Positions 1-5,291 are shown, counted from the first letter of the stretch. The stretch is 5,291 nt of DNA from Lachnospiraceae bacterium (GCA_017444545.1 JAFSWJ010000043.1:1-5291); one strand, 5' to 3'. Made by a program: numbers and translations. Notes: generated by a model from the sequence alone, not told the origin.

Positions 1-108
1 GAGTCTGAGTGGGACAACTACATGAAGGCATACAAAGAGTGCAAGCCTGAAGACTTCCTGGCTCAGATGCAGGAAGAGCTTGACAAGAGAGTCGCAGCAC
101 ACAAATAA
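1..108 (+). CDS. Extracellular solute-binding protein, C-terminal end only (sugar ABC transporter, LplA-like)
   Basis: Frame 1 is open from the first base and ends at TAA 106-108, giving the last 35 residues of a protein whose start lies upstream. The peptide is rich in charged and aromatic residues (it contains WDNYMKAYKECKPEDF and ends KRVAAHK). This resembles the amphipathic C-terminal helices of family 1 extracellular sugar-binding proteins, but 35 residues carry no diagnostic motif. The call rests mainly on position: in LplA-LplB-LplC type operons the binding lipoprotein gene sits directly upstream of the two permeases, and two such permeases follow here. Its inferred role is to capture oligosaccharides outside the membrane and hand them to the permeases. 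Another secreted or cytoplasmic protein cannot be excluded from this fragment alone. Confidence 0.7.
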   Translation, partial: ESEWDNYMKAYKECKPEDFLAQMQEELDKRVAAHK

Positions 109-133
109 TAATCGATCTGTATGAAACAACCTG

Positions 134-167
134 ATGGCAGCCATATTCCCGGCAATATGGCTGCCAT
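134..167 (+). terminator. Intergenic stem-loop between binding protein and permease genes (attenuator or mRNA 3'-end stabiliser)
   Basis: Bases 134-147 (ATGGCAGCCATATT) are perfectly complementary to 154-167 (AATATGGCTGCCAT), giving a 14-bp stem with a CCCGGC loop. The stem is followed by a short T run (167-170), then GGG. It starts 26 bases after the stop codon of the binding-protein gene. Its lower half is GC-rich and its loop end is AT-rich, and the T tract is short, so it looks like a leaky intrinsic terminator rather than an efficient one. In sugar ABC operons such hairpins commonly allow much more binding protein than permease, either by partial termination or by blocking 3' exonucleases. 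That role is inferred here. It also argues against translation starting at the ATG at 121. Confidence 0.75.
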
Positions 168-171
168 TTTG

Positions 172-179
172 GGAAAGGA
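172..179 (+). promoter_or_regulatory. Ribosome binding site that fixes the first permease start
   Basis: GGAAAGGA at 172-179 lies 7 bases before ATG 187, which is good Shine-Dalgarno spacing. The alternative in-frame ATG at 121 has only AT-rich sequence and ATCGAT before it, with no purine-rich site. This motif begins 5 bases after the hairpin stem, so folding of the stem should leave it exposed. Confidence 0.75.
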
Positions 180-186
180 TATTAGG

Positions 187-1125
187 ATGGACAGTAAAAA
201 GTCTAATGTGAAAAAGACCCGGATAACCGCAAAAGAGCTTGGAAGACAGAAATTTATGCTGATCTGGTCTGCCGTCTTTGTAATCTACGGATTTATCTTT
301 TATTATCTGCCTTTGGGCGGGTGGATCATGGCATTTCAGAATTACAAGAACAAGACCGGTTTTCTGCATTCCCAGTGGGTGGGGCTTGATAAGTTCAAAT
401 TTCTTTTTTCAGATGCCACATTTTTGAGAGTCATCAGGAATACATTCTGTATGGGTACCATGAACCTGGTGTTCACCACCGTCATGGCGATATTTTTTGC
501 GATAGTGCTCAATGAAGTGAGGCATTCCGGTCCGAAAAAGGTCATACAGACGGTATCCTATCTTCCGCACTTTCTTTCATGGATCATCGTTACCGGTATA
601 CTGAACGATGCGCTTTCATCGACGGGTATCGTGAACGAGCTTTTAAGGAATTTCGGACTGATAAAAGACACCATACCGTTCTTTTCCATACCCGCGCTTT
701 TCTGGCCGATAGTCACATTTGCGCATCTGTGGAAGGAAACAGGATGGAATACCATCATATATCTGTCGGCGATCACATCCATTGATCCGAATCTCTATGA
801 AGCGGCATCGATAGACGGAGCAGGCAGATGGCAAAAGATAAAACACATCACTCTGCCGAGCCTCAAGCCTACCATCATCGTGCTTCTCATCATGAATATG
901 GGAAATCTCCTGAACGCGGGCTTTGAAGTGCAGTACCTGCTTGGAAACGGTCTGGTCAAGAGTGTTTCGGACACCATCGATATCTACGTTCTGACATGGG
1001 GTATCAGCCAGAATGATTACTCGCTCGGAACGGCAGCAGGTATCTTCAAGAGCGTGGTCTCTATCGTGATCATATTGATAGCAAATACGATCGCAAAGAA
1101 GACTACGGATGAAAGACTCTTTTAG
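187..1125 (+). CDS. Carbohydrate ABC transporter permease, LplB/YteP-like (first of two)
   Basis: This is one of the two membrane subunits of a CUT1-type ABC importer for oligosaccharides. The protein is 312 residues when started at ATG 187, a usual length for the family. A basic cytoplasmic N-terminus (residues 1-22) leads into about six hydrophobic segments, roughly at 23-45, 86-109, 120-140, 165-195, 228-246 and 280-302. The EAA loop, which docks on the ATPase, is clear at about 205-228: EAASIDGAG, then ITLPSLKP. The segment PLGGWIMAFQNYK after the first helix is typical of the LplB/YteP branch. An ATG at 121 would add 22 residues encoded across the intergenic hairpin, lacks a ribosome binding site and is rejected. 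The stop codon is 10 bases before the next permease, its expected partner. The substrate cannot be read from the sequence; the linked GH10 and GH43 genes suggest (arabino)xylo-oligosaccharides. Confidence 0.93.
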   Translation: MDSKKSNVKKTRITAKELGRQKFMLIWSAVFVIYGFIFYYLPLGGWIMAFQNYKNKTGFLHSQWVGLDKFKFLFSDATFLRVIRNTFCMGTMNLVFTTVMAIFFAIVLNEVRHSGPKKVIQTVSYLPHFLSWIIVTGILNDALSSTGIVNELLRNFGLIKDTIPFFSIPALFWPIVTFAHLWKETGWNTIIYLSAITSIDPNLYEAASIDGAGRWQKIKHITLPSLKPTIIVLLIMNMGNLLNAGFEVQYLLGNGLVKSVSDTIDIYVLTWGISQNDYSLGTAAGIFKSVVSIVIILIANTIAKKTTDERLF

Positions 1126-1129
1126 GAGG
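1124..1129 (+). promoter_or_regulatory. Ribosome binding site that fixes the second permease start
   Basis: A perfect AGGAGG overlaps the TAG stop of the preceding permease and sits 6 bases before ATG 1136. The earlier in-frame ATG at 1109 would overlap the upstream gene and has only a weak AAAGAAG before it. The stop-codon overlap suggests translational coupling of the two permeases, which are needed in equal amounts. Confidence 0.8.
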
Positions 1130-1135
1130 CAGAGG

Positions 1136-2047
1136 ATGGAAAAAACAGTGATCAAAAGTAAACTCAAAAAACCCAAGGCAGGGGATGTGATATTTAATAT
1201 ATGCAACGGCATATTCATGCTCCTCTTTTGTATCGTTACGCTTTATCCGGTTTTAAACACTCTGGCAATATCCTTTAATGACGGAGTTGATGCCATGAGA
1301 GGAGGAGTACACCTCATACCGAGGCTTTTTACCACACAGAATTACACTACGGTATTTGCTTTGAAAAACATCGGACAGGGAGCGATAATATCCGTATCAA
1401 GGACAGTTCTCGGAACCCTGTTTGCACTTGTTGCAAATGCCCTTCTGGCATTCATAGTCAGCCAGAAAAAGTTCATCTTCAGATCGCAGCTTTCTCTTTT
1501 CTGGGTCATCACCATGTATGTGAACGGTGGAATGATACCCATCATGATCCTCTACAAGAACCTGCATCTGACAAATTCCTTCTGGGTCTATGTCATACCC
1601 GCGATGATCAGCGGCTTCAACATGCTCGTTATGAGAACGTATATGGAGGGACTTCCGGAATCGCTTCAGGAAGCGGCACAGATCGACGGGGCAGGCTATA
1701 TGACCATATTCGTAAAGGTGATATCACCTCTGTGCAAGCCGATCTATGCAACGGTTGCCCTGTTTGTGGCGGTAGGTCAGTGGAATTCATGGTTTGATAC
1801 GATGCTTTACAACCGTATGGCTGACAAGTATACTACCCTTCAGTATGAGCTGATGAAGATGCTTTCAGCAGTTACAAGCCTGAAGGGAAATGCGGGGGCG
1901 GCAACATCCGGAACGACGGTAAATATCACGCCTATATCGGTACGTGCGGCGGCAACCATCGTGACGATGGCTCCTATCGTTATGCTCTACCCGTTCCTGC
2001 AAAGATATTTTGTCACCGGCCTGACCATAGGCGGTGTGAAAGAGTGA
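1136..2047 (+). CDS. Carbohydrate ABC transporter permease, LplC/YtcP/YesQ-like (second of two)
   Basis: This is the second membrane subunit of the CUT1 importer, forming a heterodimer with the preceding permease. Starting at ATG 1136 gives 303 residues, normal for the family; the ATG at 1109 would add nine residues (MKDSFRRQR) and is less well supported. The N-terminus is basic (six Lys in the first 14 residues). Hydrophobic segments lie near 20-45, 82-108, 118-140, 148-168, 203-222 and 270-290. The EAA loop reads EAAQIDGAG at 179-187, with ISPLCKP closing it at 196-202. The C-terminus, YPFLQRYFVTGLTIGGVKE, is a hallmark of the LplC branch (YPFLQ-YF-KG---G-VK). It is followed after 4 bases by the YesL-family gene. 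No ATP-binding subunit is encoded in the window; in this transporter class the ATPase is usually a shared MsmX-type protein encoded elsewhere. Confidence 0.93.
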   Translation: MEKTVIKSKLKKPKAGDVIFNICNGIFMLLFCIVTLYPVLNTLAISFNDGVDAMRGGVHLIPRLFTTQNYTTVFALKNIGQGAIISVSRTVLGTLFALVANALLAFIVSQKKFIFRSQLSLFWVITMYVNGGMIPIMILYKNLHLTNSFWVYVIPAMISGFNMLVMRTYMEGLPESLQEAAQIDGAGYMTIFVKVISPLCKPIYATVALFVAVGQWNSWFDTMLYNRMADKYTTLQYELMKMLSAVTSLKGNAGAATSGTTVNITPISVRAAATIVTMAPIVMLYPFLQRYFVTGLTIGGVKE

Positions 2048-2051
2048 GGAT

Positions 2052-2726
2052 ATGAATTTTCTTGCATTCGACAGCCCTGTAATGCAGACGATAAACAGGA
2101 TCACGGATCTCGTGATCCTGAATCTTCTCTGGATCGTCTGCTCACTGCCGGTCTTTACGGCAGGGGCTGCCATGAGTGCAAAGTACTACGTGGGGATGAA
2201 GATCTGCAGGGGGGAGGAGCCCGTTGTGATCAAGTCCTTTTTTTCATCCTTCAGGGCTAATCTGAAGCAGACAGCGCTTCCGTCCCTGATCCTGGCAGCC
2301 GGTCTGGGTCTGATCCTGATCGACTGGTACTATGTAGTCAAAAATCCGTCTCTGACAGCATACAGGATCACGCTTGCGGTTGTGACCGTTGTTTTCATGA
2401 TGTTCATCTTTTGTTTTTTCCCGATCATAGCCAGATATCACATAAAGACAACGGAGGCCGTGAAGGCTGCCCTGGGTATGACGGGCGCCAGGTTTTTCAG
2501 GGTGTTTGCTGCAATAGCGCTGTTCATCCTGCCCTTTATCATAGGGATCTGGTATTTCAAGTGGGCGTGGCTCATCTGCCTTTTTTCGCAGACGGTCATG
2601 CTTTATTACAACAGTAAGTTCTTTGTGAGGGAATTTGACAGGCTGGAAGAAAAAATGGGTGTTAATGGTCCGGACAGCGGAAAGGATGTTTCCGGCACTG
2701 AGGATAACGTAAACAGGGAGGAGTAA
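2052..2726 (+). CDS. YesL-family (DUF624) membrane protein of unknown function
   Basis: A 224-residue integral membrane protein of the YesL/DUF624 family. The N-terminus carries the family pattern: FDSPVMQTINRITDL, a helix with NLLWIVCSLPVFTAGAA (24-40), then YYVGMKICRGEEPVVIKSFFSSFRANLKQ (45-73). Further hydrophobic segments lie near 76-97, 104-126, 148-168 and 170-188, so about five helices. The C-terminal tail from about 195 is charged, polar and probably disordered. Family members are repeatedly found beside LplB/LplC-type sugar transporters and glycosidases in Firmicutes, but to my knowledge their biochemical role is not established. Ideas such as a transporter accessory subunit are inference. 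The gene starts 4 bases after the permease stop, with GAGG only 2 bases before the ATG and AAAGAG slightly further upstream, so it may depend on translational coupling. It ends 1 base before the GH43 gene. Confidence 0.9.
   Translation: MNFLAFDSPVMQTINRITDLVILNLLWIVCSLPVFTAGAAMSAKYYVGMKICRGEEPVVIKSFFSSFRANLKQTALPSLILAAGLGLILIDWYYVVKNPSLTAYRITLAVVTVVFMMFIFCFFPIIARYHIKTTEAVKAALGMTGARFFRVFAAIALFILPFIIGIWYFKWAWLICLFSQTVMLYYNSKFFVREFDRLEEKMGVNGPDSGKDVSGTEDNVNREE
2096..2120 (+). repeat. Perfect 10-bp inverted repeat inside the YesL-family gene
   Basis: CAGGATCACG (2096-2105) and CGTGATCCTG (2111-2120) are exact reverse complements separated by a 5-base loop (GATCT). They lie 44 bases into the coding sequence, over codons for the conserved NRITDLVIL stretch. 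The sequence would fold into a compact mRNA hairpin. There is no T tract, so it is not an intrinsic terminator. A role in mRNA processing or slowed translation is possible, but codon use in an Ile/Leu/Asp-rich stretch, which creates many GATC words, may explain it. Confidence 0.5.
2716..2723 (+). promoter_or_regulatory. Strong ribosome binding site of the GH43 gene
   Basis: GGGAGGAG lies inside the last codons of the YesL-family gene, 4 bases before ATG 2728; its GGAGG core is 6 bases away. The upstream stop TAA (2724-2726) falls between site and start, leaving a 1-base gap, which suggests coupled translation. Confidence 0.75.
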
Positions 2727-2727
2727 C

Positions 2728-4074
2728 ATGGCAAATCCGTTTTTACCTTTATGGGAGTATATCCCCGATGGGGAACCAAGACAGTTCGGAGACAGAGTTT
2801 ATATCTACGGCTCTCATGACAGACCGGGAAATGTGGAATTCTGTGATCATAAGCTGAAGGTTTGGAGTGCACCGGTAAATGACCTTGATCATTGGGAGTG
2901 CCACGGTCACAGCATTCATACAAAGGCGGATTCGGATCATGAGCCGGGCGTTCCCTTTACTGAAAAAGAGATATATGCTCCCGATGTTGTGGAAAAGGAT
3001 GGAAAGTATTATCTCTACACCTATATCCTTGCATCAAAGGGCTGTGTCAGTGTCAGTGATAAGCCGGAGGGACCTTTTACATATCTTTCGACCTATGAAT
3101 ATGCTCCGGAGGATGCCGGCGATGAAGGGATATTTAATGATATCGGTGTTCTCGTGGATGACGACGGAAGAGTCTATGCTTATTACGGCTTTGAACACTC
3201 CAATATGAATGAACTTGATCCTGAAACGATGTACAGGGTGATCCCCGGCAGCCTGAAAAAGCCCGTGATAAACGATTCGCAGGATGTACCTGTTGAGGAA
3301 AGGTTCTATGAGGCGAGTTCACCCAGAAAGATAGGAGACCTTTATTATCTTGTCTATTCCCCGAGAAAGGGGACGAGGCTTGCCTATGCCACATCCAAAT
3401 CTCCGACAGGTCCTTTTACCTACAGGGGTTATATCATTGATAACGGTGTTGACTACGAGCCGCAGGGAAATAATCACGGGTCTTTGTGCAAAATCGGAGA
3501 TCAGTGGTACATCTTTTATCACAGGATGACAAATAACTGCATCACATCAAGGAGAGCCTGTGTTGAGAGGGTGGAGATCCTTCCGGACGGAACCATACCA
3601 CCCGTCGAGATGACTTCTCTCGGCTTTGAAGAATCGCTGTCTCCGTATTATCCGGTAAAGGCGGAGATAGCGTGCGTTCTCACAAAGGGATGCTTTGTTA
3701 CGGAAAAGGGAATATTCAAACGTGTTATCACAGCTGTAGGAGACGGGTGCGTCATAGGCTACAGATATTTTGATTTTGGAAAAGATAATACGACGAAGAC
3801 CATGCTTCTGGCTGTGAAGCTTTACGGAACGGGCATCAGAGGATGCCTGCATGTCTGGATAGATGCACCTGATGAAAAAAGAGGCGGGAAATGCATAGGA
3901 AAGCTGGAAACGGACCTGCATGACGGTGAGTATACATCCCGTGTGGAAAGTGTAAGGGGACGCCATGCTCTTTATTTCGTGGCGGAGCGCTATAAACCGA
4001 AGGATGACTGGATGGATGAGTTCTTTAAGGACAGGACGATCTGTGAGATTGAAGAATTTGTATTTATGAAATAG
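2728..4074 (+). CDS. Cytoplasmic glycoside hydrolase family 43 enzyme with CBM6-like C-terminal domain (beta-xylosidase / alpha-L-arabinofuranosidase type)
   Basis: A 448-residue protein with a five-bladed GH43 propeller at about 1-300. Blade motifs visible are NPFLPLWEYIPDGEP then GDRVYIYGSHD (residues 3-31), YAPDVVEKDGKYYLY (83-97), NDIGVLVDDDGRVYAYYG (137-154), FYEASSPRKIGDLYYLVYS (193-211) and GNNHGSLCKIGDQWYIFYHR (247-266). By alignment with the family, the likely catalytic triad is Asp14 (base), Asp138 (pKa modulator) and Glu195 (acid), with His250 in the active site. Residues from about 325 to 448 form a beta-sandwich resembling CBM6 (GDGCVIGYRYFDFG at 338-351; RHALYFVAE near 412-420), a common GH43 partner. 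There is no signal peptide, and 12 cysteines are present, so it should act in the cytosol on imported oligosaccharides, releasing xylose or arabinose. The exact specificity cannot be decided from sequence. It lies 1 base after the YesL-family gene and 12 bases before the xylanase gene. Confidence 0.92.
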   Translation: MANPFLPLWEYIPDGEPRQFGDRVYIYGSHDRPGNVEFCDHKLKVWSAPVNDLDHWECHGHSIHTKADSDHEPGVPFTEKEIYAPDVVEKDGKYYLYTYILASKGCVSVSDKPEGPFTYLSTYEYAPEDAGDEGIFNDIGVLVDDDGRVYAYYGFEHSNMNELDPETMYRVIPGSLKKPVINDSQDVPVEERFYEASSPRKIGDLYYLVYSPRKGTRLAYATSKSPTGPFTYRGYIIDNGVDYEPQGNNHGSLCKIGDQWYIFYHRMTNNCITSRRACVERVEILPDGTIPPVEMTSLGFEESLSPYYPVKAEIACVLTKGCFVTEKGIFKRVITAVGDGCVIGYRYFDFGKDNTTKTMLLAVKLYGTGIRGCLHVWIDAPDEKRGGKCIGKLETDLHDGEYTSRVESVRGRHALYFVAERYKPKDDWMDEFFKDRTICEIEEFVFMK

Positions 4075-4078
4075 GGAG
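4073..4078 (+). promoter_or_regulatory. Ribosome binding site of the GH10 gene
   Basis: AGGGAG overlaps the TAG stop of the GH43 gene and sits 8 bases before ATG 4087. The in-frame TAG at 4072 rules out any longer N-terminus for the xylanase, so the start is secure unless an internal ATG is used. Confidence 0.7.
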
Positions 4079-4086
4079 TATCCGCA

Positions 4087-4158
4087 ATGATATCAGATAA
4101 TAAAATCATATCCGCACTGATGATCTTTATGCTTGCGGCAGCTGTGACATTTGGCTGT
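4087..4158 (+). other. Signal peptide with probable lipidation cysteine (Cys24)
   Basis: Residues 1-24 comprise a short polar N-terminus with one Lys, a hydrophobic core (IISALMIFMLAAAV) and TFGC. The Gly-Cys pair fits lipoprotein processing, but Thr at -3 and Phe at -2 make it a weak lipobox. Signal peptidase I could instead cut after AKA (residues 25-27). Export is well supported; whether the enzyme stays membrane-anchored or is released is uncertain. Confidence 0.65.
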
Positions 4159-5291
4159 GCAAAAGCTGAGGTACCGGATAAAGGAACAGAGGTAACCGCA
4201 GATACAGAGATGACCGGGGATGTAACCGAAACAGAAGAGGATATTGAAAAAGAAAGCCCGGCAGAGGAAGTGACAGAAGGGGAAGCCGCATCAGCTGAAG
4301 AGGATGAGGAAAAAAGCACCGATCCTGCAGGGGAGATCACCCATGTTGACGGGGCGTCTCTTATCGAACAGGATATCCCGGATCTGAGAAGCATCGTTGC
4401 ATCGGATGACGGTCTTGGAAAGGACGCGGTCATGGGAACCTGCGTGGGCGGCGCAGGCGCAAAGGATGAAAATCTCATGGGACTTGTTTTCAAGCATTTC
4501 AACGCAGTCACTCTTGAAAACGAGCTGAAGATGGATGCCCTGTTCGGATACAGCAATGAGTTTCCCTCACATGGTTCCATACATGAGGAGGAACTGAACG
4601 GAGAGATGATAAGTGTGCCGAAGCTTGATTTTTCGAGGGCGGACTCCATCCTTGACAGGATCAAGGCCTGGAACATATCAAATCCGGAAAAAACCATACG
4701 GGTGAGAGGTCATGTCCTGGTCTGGCACTCCCAGGCTCCCGAATGGTTCTTTCACGTGGATTACGATCCGTCAAAGGAATATGTTTCAAAAGAAGTTATG
4801 GACAGGAGGCTTGAGTGGTATATAAAGAGCATACTTACTTATTACACCGGTGAGGACAGCAGGTACAAAGGACTGTTTTACGGATGGGATGTGGTAAATG
4901 AGGCGGTAAGCGACAGCGGCTCCTACAGACGTGATACCGAACCCGGAAACGACAGTCTCTCAGATCCGGTCCATCCCAGCAAATCAAGCTGGTGGAAGGT
5001 TTACGGAAGCAATGAGTTCATAATAAATGCATTCAGGTATGCAAACAGATATGCTCCAAAAGATCTGCGTCTTTATTATAATGACTATAACGATTCCGAA
5101 CCGTCAAAGGTCAGATATATAAAGGAACTGATAGAGGCGGTAAAGGAGGCGGAGGGTACAAGGATCGACGGCTTTGGCATGCAGGGACACTATACGGTGA
5201 ACATGCCTTCAGTCGAAAAGATCGAGAAGGCCGTCCGGTCCTACAGCGAGGTTGTGGACGAGGTGATGATCACGGAAATGGATGTGAAATC
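4087..5291 (+). CDS. Exported GH10 endo-1,4-beta-xylanase, 3' end beyond the window
   Basis: The frame is open for 401 codons and runs off the end. The enzyme cuts internal beta-1,4 bonds of xylan with retention of configuration, outside the cytoplasm. Order: signal peptide with Cys24, acidic linker (about 28-83), then the GH10 TIM barrel from about 100. GH10 landmarks are TLENELK (142-148, substrate-binding strand), RVRGHVLVWHSQAPEWFF (205-222), WDVVNEA (267-273, acid/base Glu272 at 4900-4902), LYYNDYN (329-335), IDGFGMQGHY (360-369) and VMITEMDV (393-400, nucleophile Glu397 at 5275-5277). Both catalytic glutamates are therefore present and nothing appears broken. Loops after ENELK (about 150-180) and after WDVVNEA (274-302) are longer than in minimal GH10 enzymes, as I recall for Lachnospiraceae members. 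Only the last barrel strands are missing; whether a binding module follows is unknown. As the last visible gene of the transporter operon, it should supply the oligosaccharides that are imported. Confidence 0.95.
   Translation, partial: MISDNKIISALMIFMLAAAVTFGCAKAEVPDKGTEVTADTEMTGDVTETEEDIEKESPAEEVTEGEAASAEEDEEKSTDPAGEITHVDGASLIEQDIPDLRSIVASDDGLGKDAVMGTCVGGAGAKDENLMGLVFKHFNAVTLENELKMDALFGYSNEFPSHGSIHEEELNGEMISVPKLDFSRADSILDRIKAWNISNPEKTIRVRGHVLVWHSQAPEWFFHVDYDPSKEYVSKEVMDRRLEWYIKSILTYYTGEDSRYKGLFYGWDVVNEAVSDSGSYRRDTEPGNDSLSDPVHPSKSSWWKVYGSNEFIINAFRYANRYAPKDLRLYYNDYNDSEPSKVRYIKELIEAVKEAEGTRIDGFGMQGHYTVNMPSVEKIEKAVRSYSEVVDEVMITEMDVK
4168..4335 (+). other. Low-complexity acidic linker between signal peptide and GH10 domain
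   Basis: Residues 28-83 contain 23 Asp/Glu but only 3 Lys, with 8 Thr, and no predicted secondary-structure pattern that I can recognise. Such a segment is likely a disordered spacer holding the catalytic domain away from the membrane or wall. There is no clear exact repeat unit, although TE/EVT-like words recur. Confidence 0.75.

Noticed and set aside
109..186. Possible internal promoter for the permease genes in the intergenic gap
   Set aside because: No convincing pair of -35 and -10 boxes at proper spacing could be found. The hairpin and ribosome site account for most of the gap.
643..1218. 191-codon open frame on the minus strand across the two permease genes
   Set aside because: It is antisense to strongly supported permease coding sequence including the EAA loop, and its translation is rich in Cys, Arg and His without any family pattern.
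805..1712. Similar DNA at about 805-830 and 1675-1705 in the two permease genes, considered as a direct repeat
   Set aside because: This is the shared EAA-loop coding sequence (EAA-IDGAG) of two related permeases, not a mobile or recombinational repeat.
2096..2440. Cluster of GATC words and repeated AGGATCACG in the YesL-family gene, possibly a methylation or binding-site array
   Set aside because: The words have irregular spacing and follow from ATC Ile codons after codons ending in G (CTG, GTG, AGG). They are best explained by amino-acid and codon composition.
3990..4697. 235-codon open frame on the minus strand opposite the start of the xylanase gene
   Set aside because: Its Ser-rich composition is the complement of the GAA/GAG-rich acidic linker. 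It has no recognisable domain and lies fully against a clear GH10 gene and the end of the GH43 gene.

Overview
The window looks like a polysaccharide-utilisation operon from a gut or rumen Firmicute, most likely a Lachnospiraceae member of the Butyrivibrio/Pseudobutyrivibrio kind. The basis is moderate GC with heavy use of ATA, AGA and AGG codons, strong AGGAGG-type ribosome binding sites, the LplA/LplB/LplC-style sugar ABC transporter with a YesL-family gene, and GH43 and GH10 sequences that resemble Lachnospiraceae enzymes from memory. The taxon is an inference; no marker gene is present. Every gene is on the + strand, and no mobile element, tRNA, rRNA or CRISPR array was seen.

Layout: (1) 1-108 is the last 35 codons of a gene whose position and character fit an extracellular sugar-binding lipoprotein. 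(2) 109-186 is a 78-base gap, the only sizeable non-coding stretch. It contains a perfect 14-bp stem with a 6-base loop (134-167) followed by TTTT. (3) 187-1125 and 1136-2047 are the two ABC permeases of the carbohydrate-uptake type 1 family (LplB/YteP-like and LplC/YtcP-like). (4) 2052-2726 is a YesL-family (DUF624) membrane protein of unknown function. (5) 2728-4074 is a family GH43 glycosidase without a signal peptide, with a C-terminal CBM6-like domain. (6) 4087-5291 is the start of an exported, probably membrane-anchored GH10 endo-1,4-beta-xylanase, cut off by the window end just after the catalytic nucleophile.

The genes from 187 onward are separated by only 10, 4, 1 and 12 bases and each has a Shine-Dalgarno sequence, so they very probably form one transcription unit with the binding protein. 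The simplest model is as follows. The GH10 enzyme cuts xylan at the cell surface. The binding protein and two permeases import the (arabino)xylo-oligosaccharides, powered by an ATPase encoded elsewhere. The cytoplasmic GH43 enzyme then removes xylose or arabinose. The intergenic hairpin probably lowers transcription into the permeases or stabilises the binding-protein mRNA.

Two predicted starts need correction. The first permease begins at 187, not at the in-frame ATG at 121 that would run through the hairpin. The second begins at 1136, not at 1109. Nothing here clearly amounts to a new system. The least understood parts are the YesL-family protein, the hairpin, and the acidic linker and enlarged loops of the xylanase.
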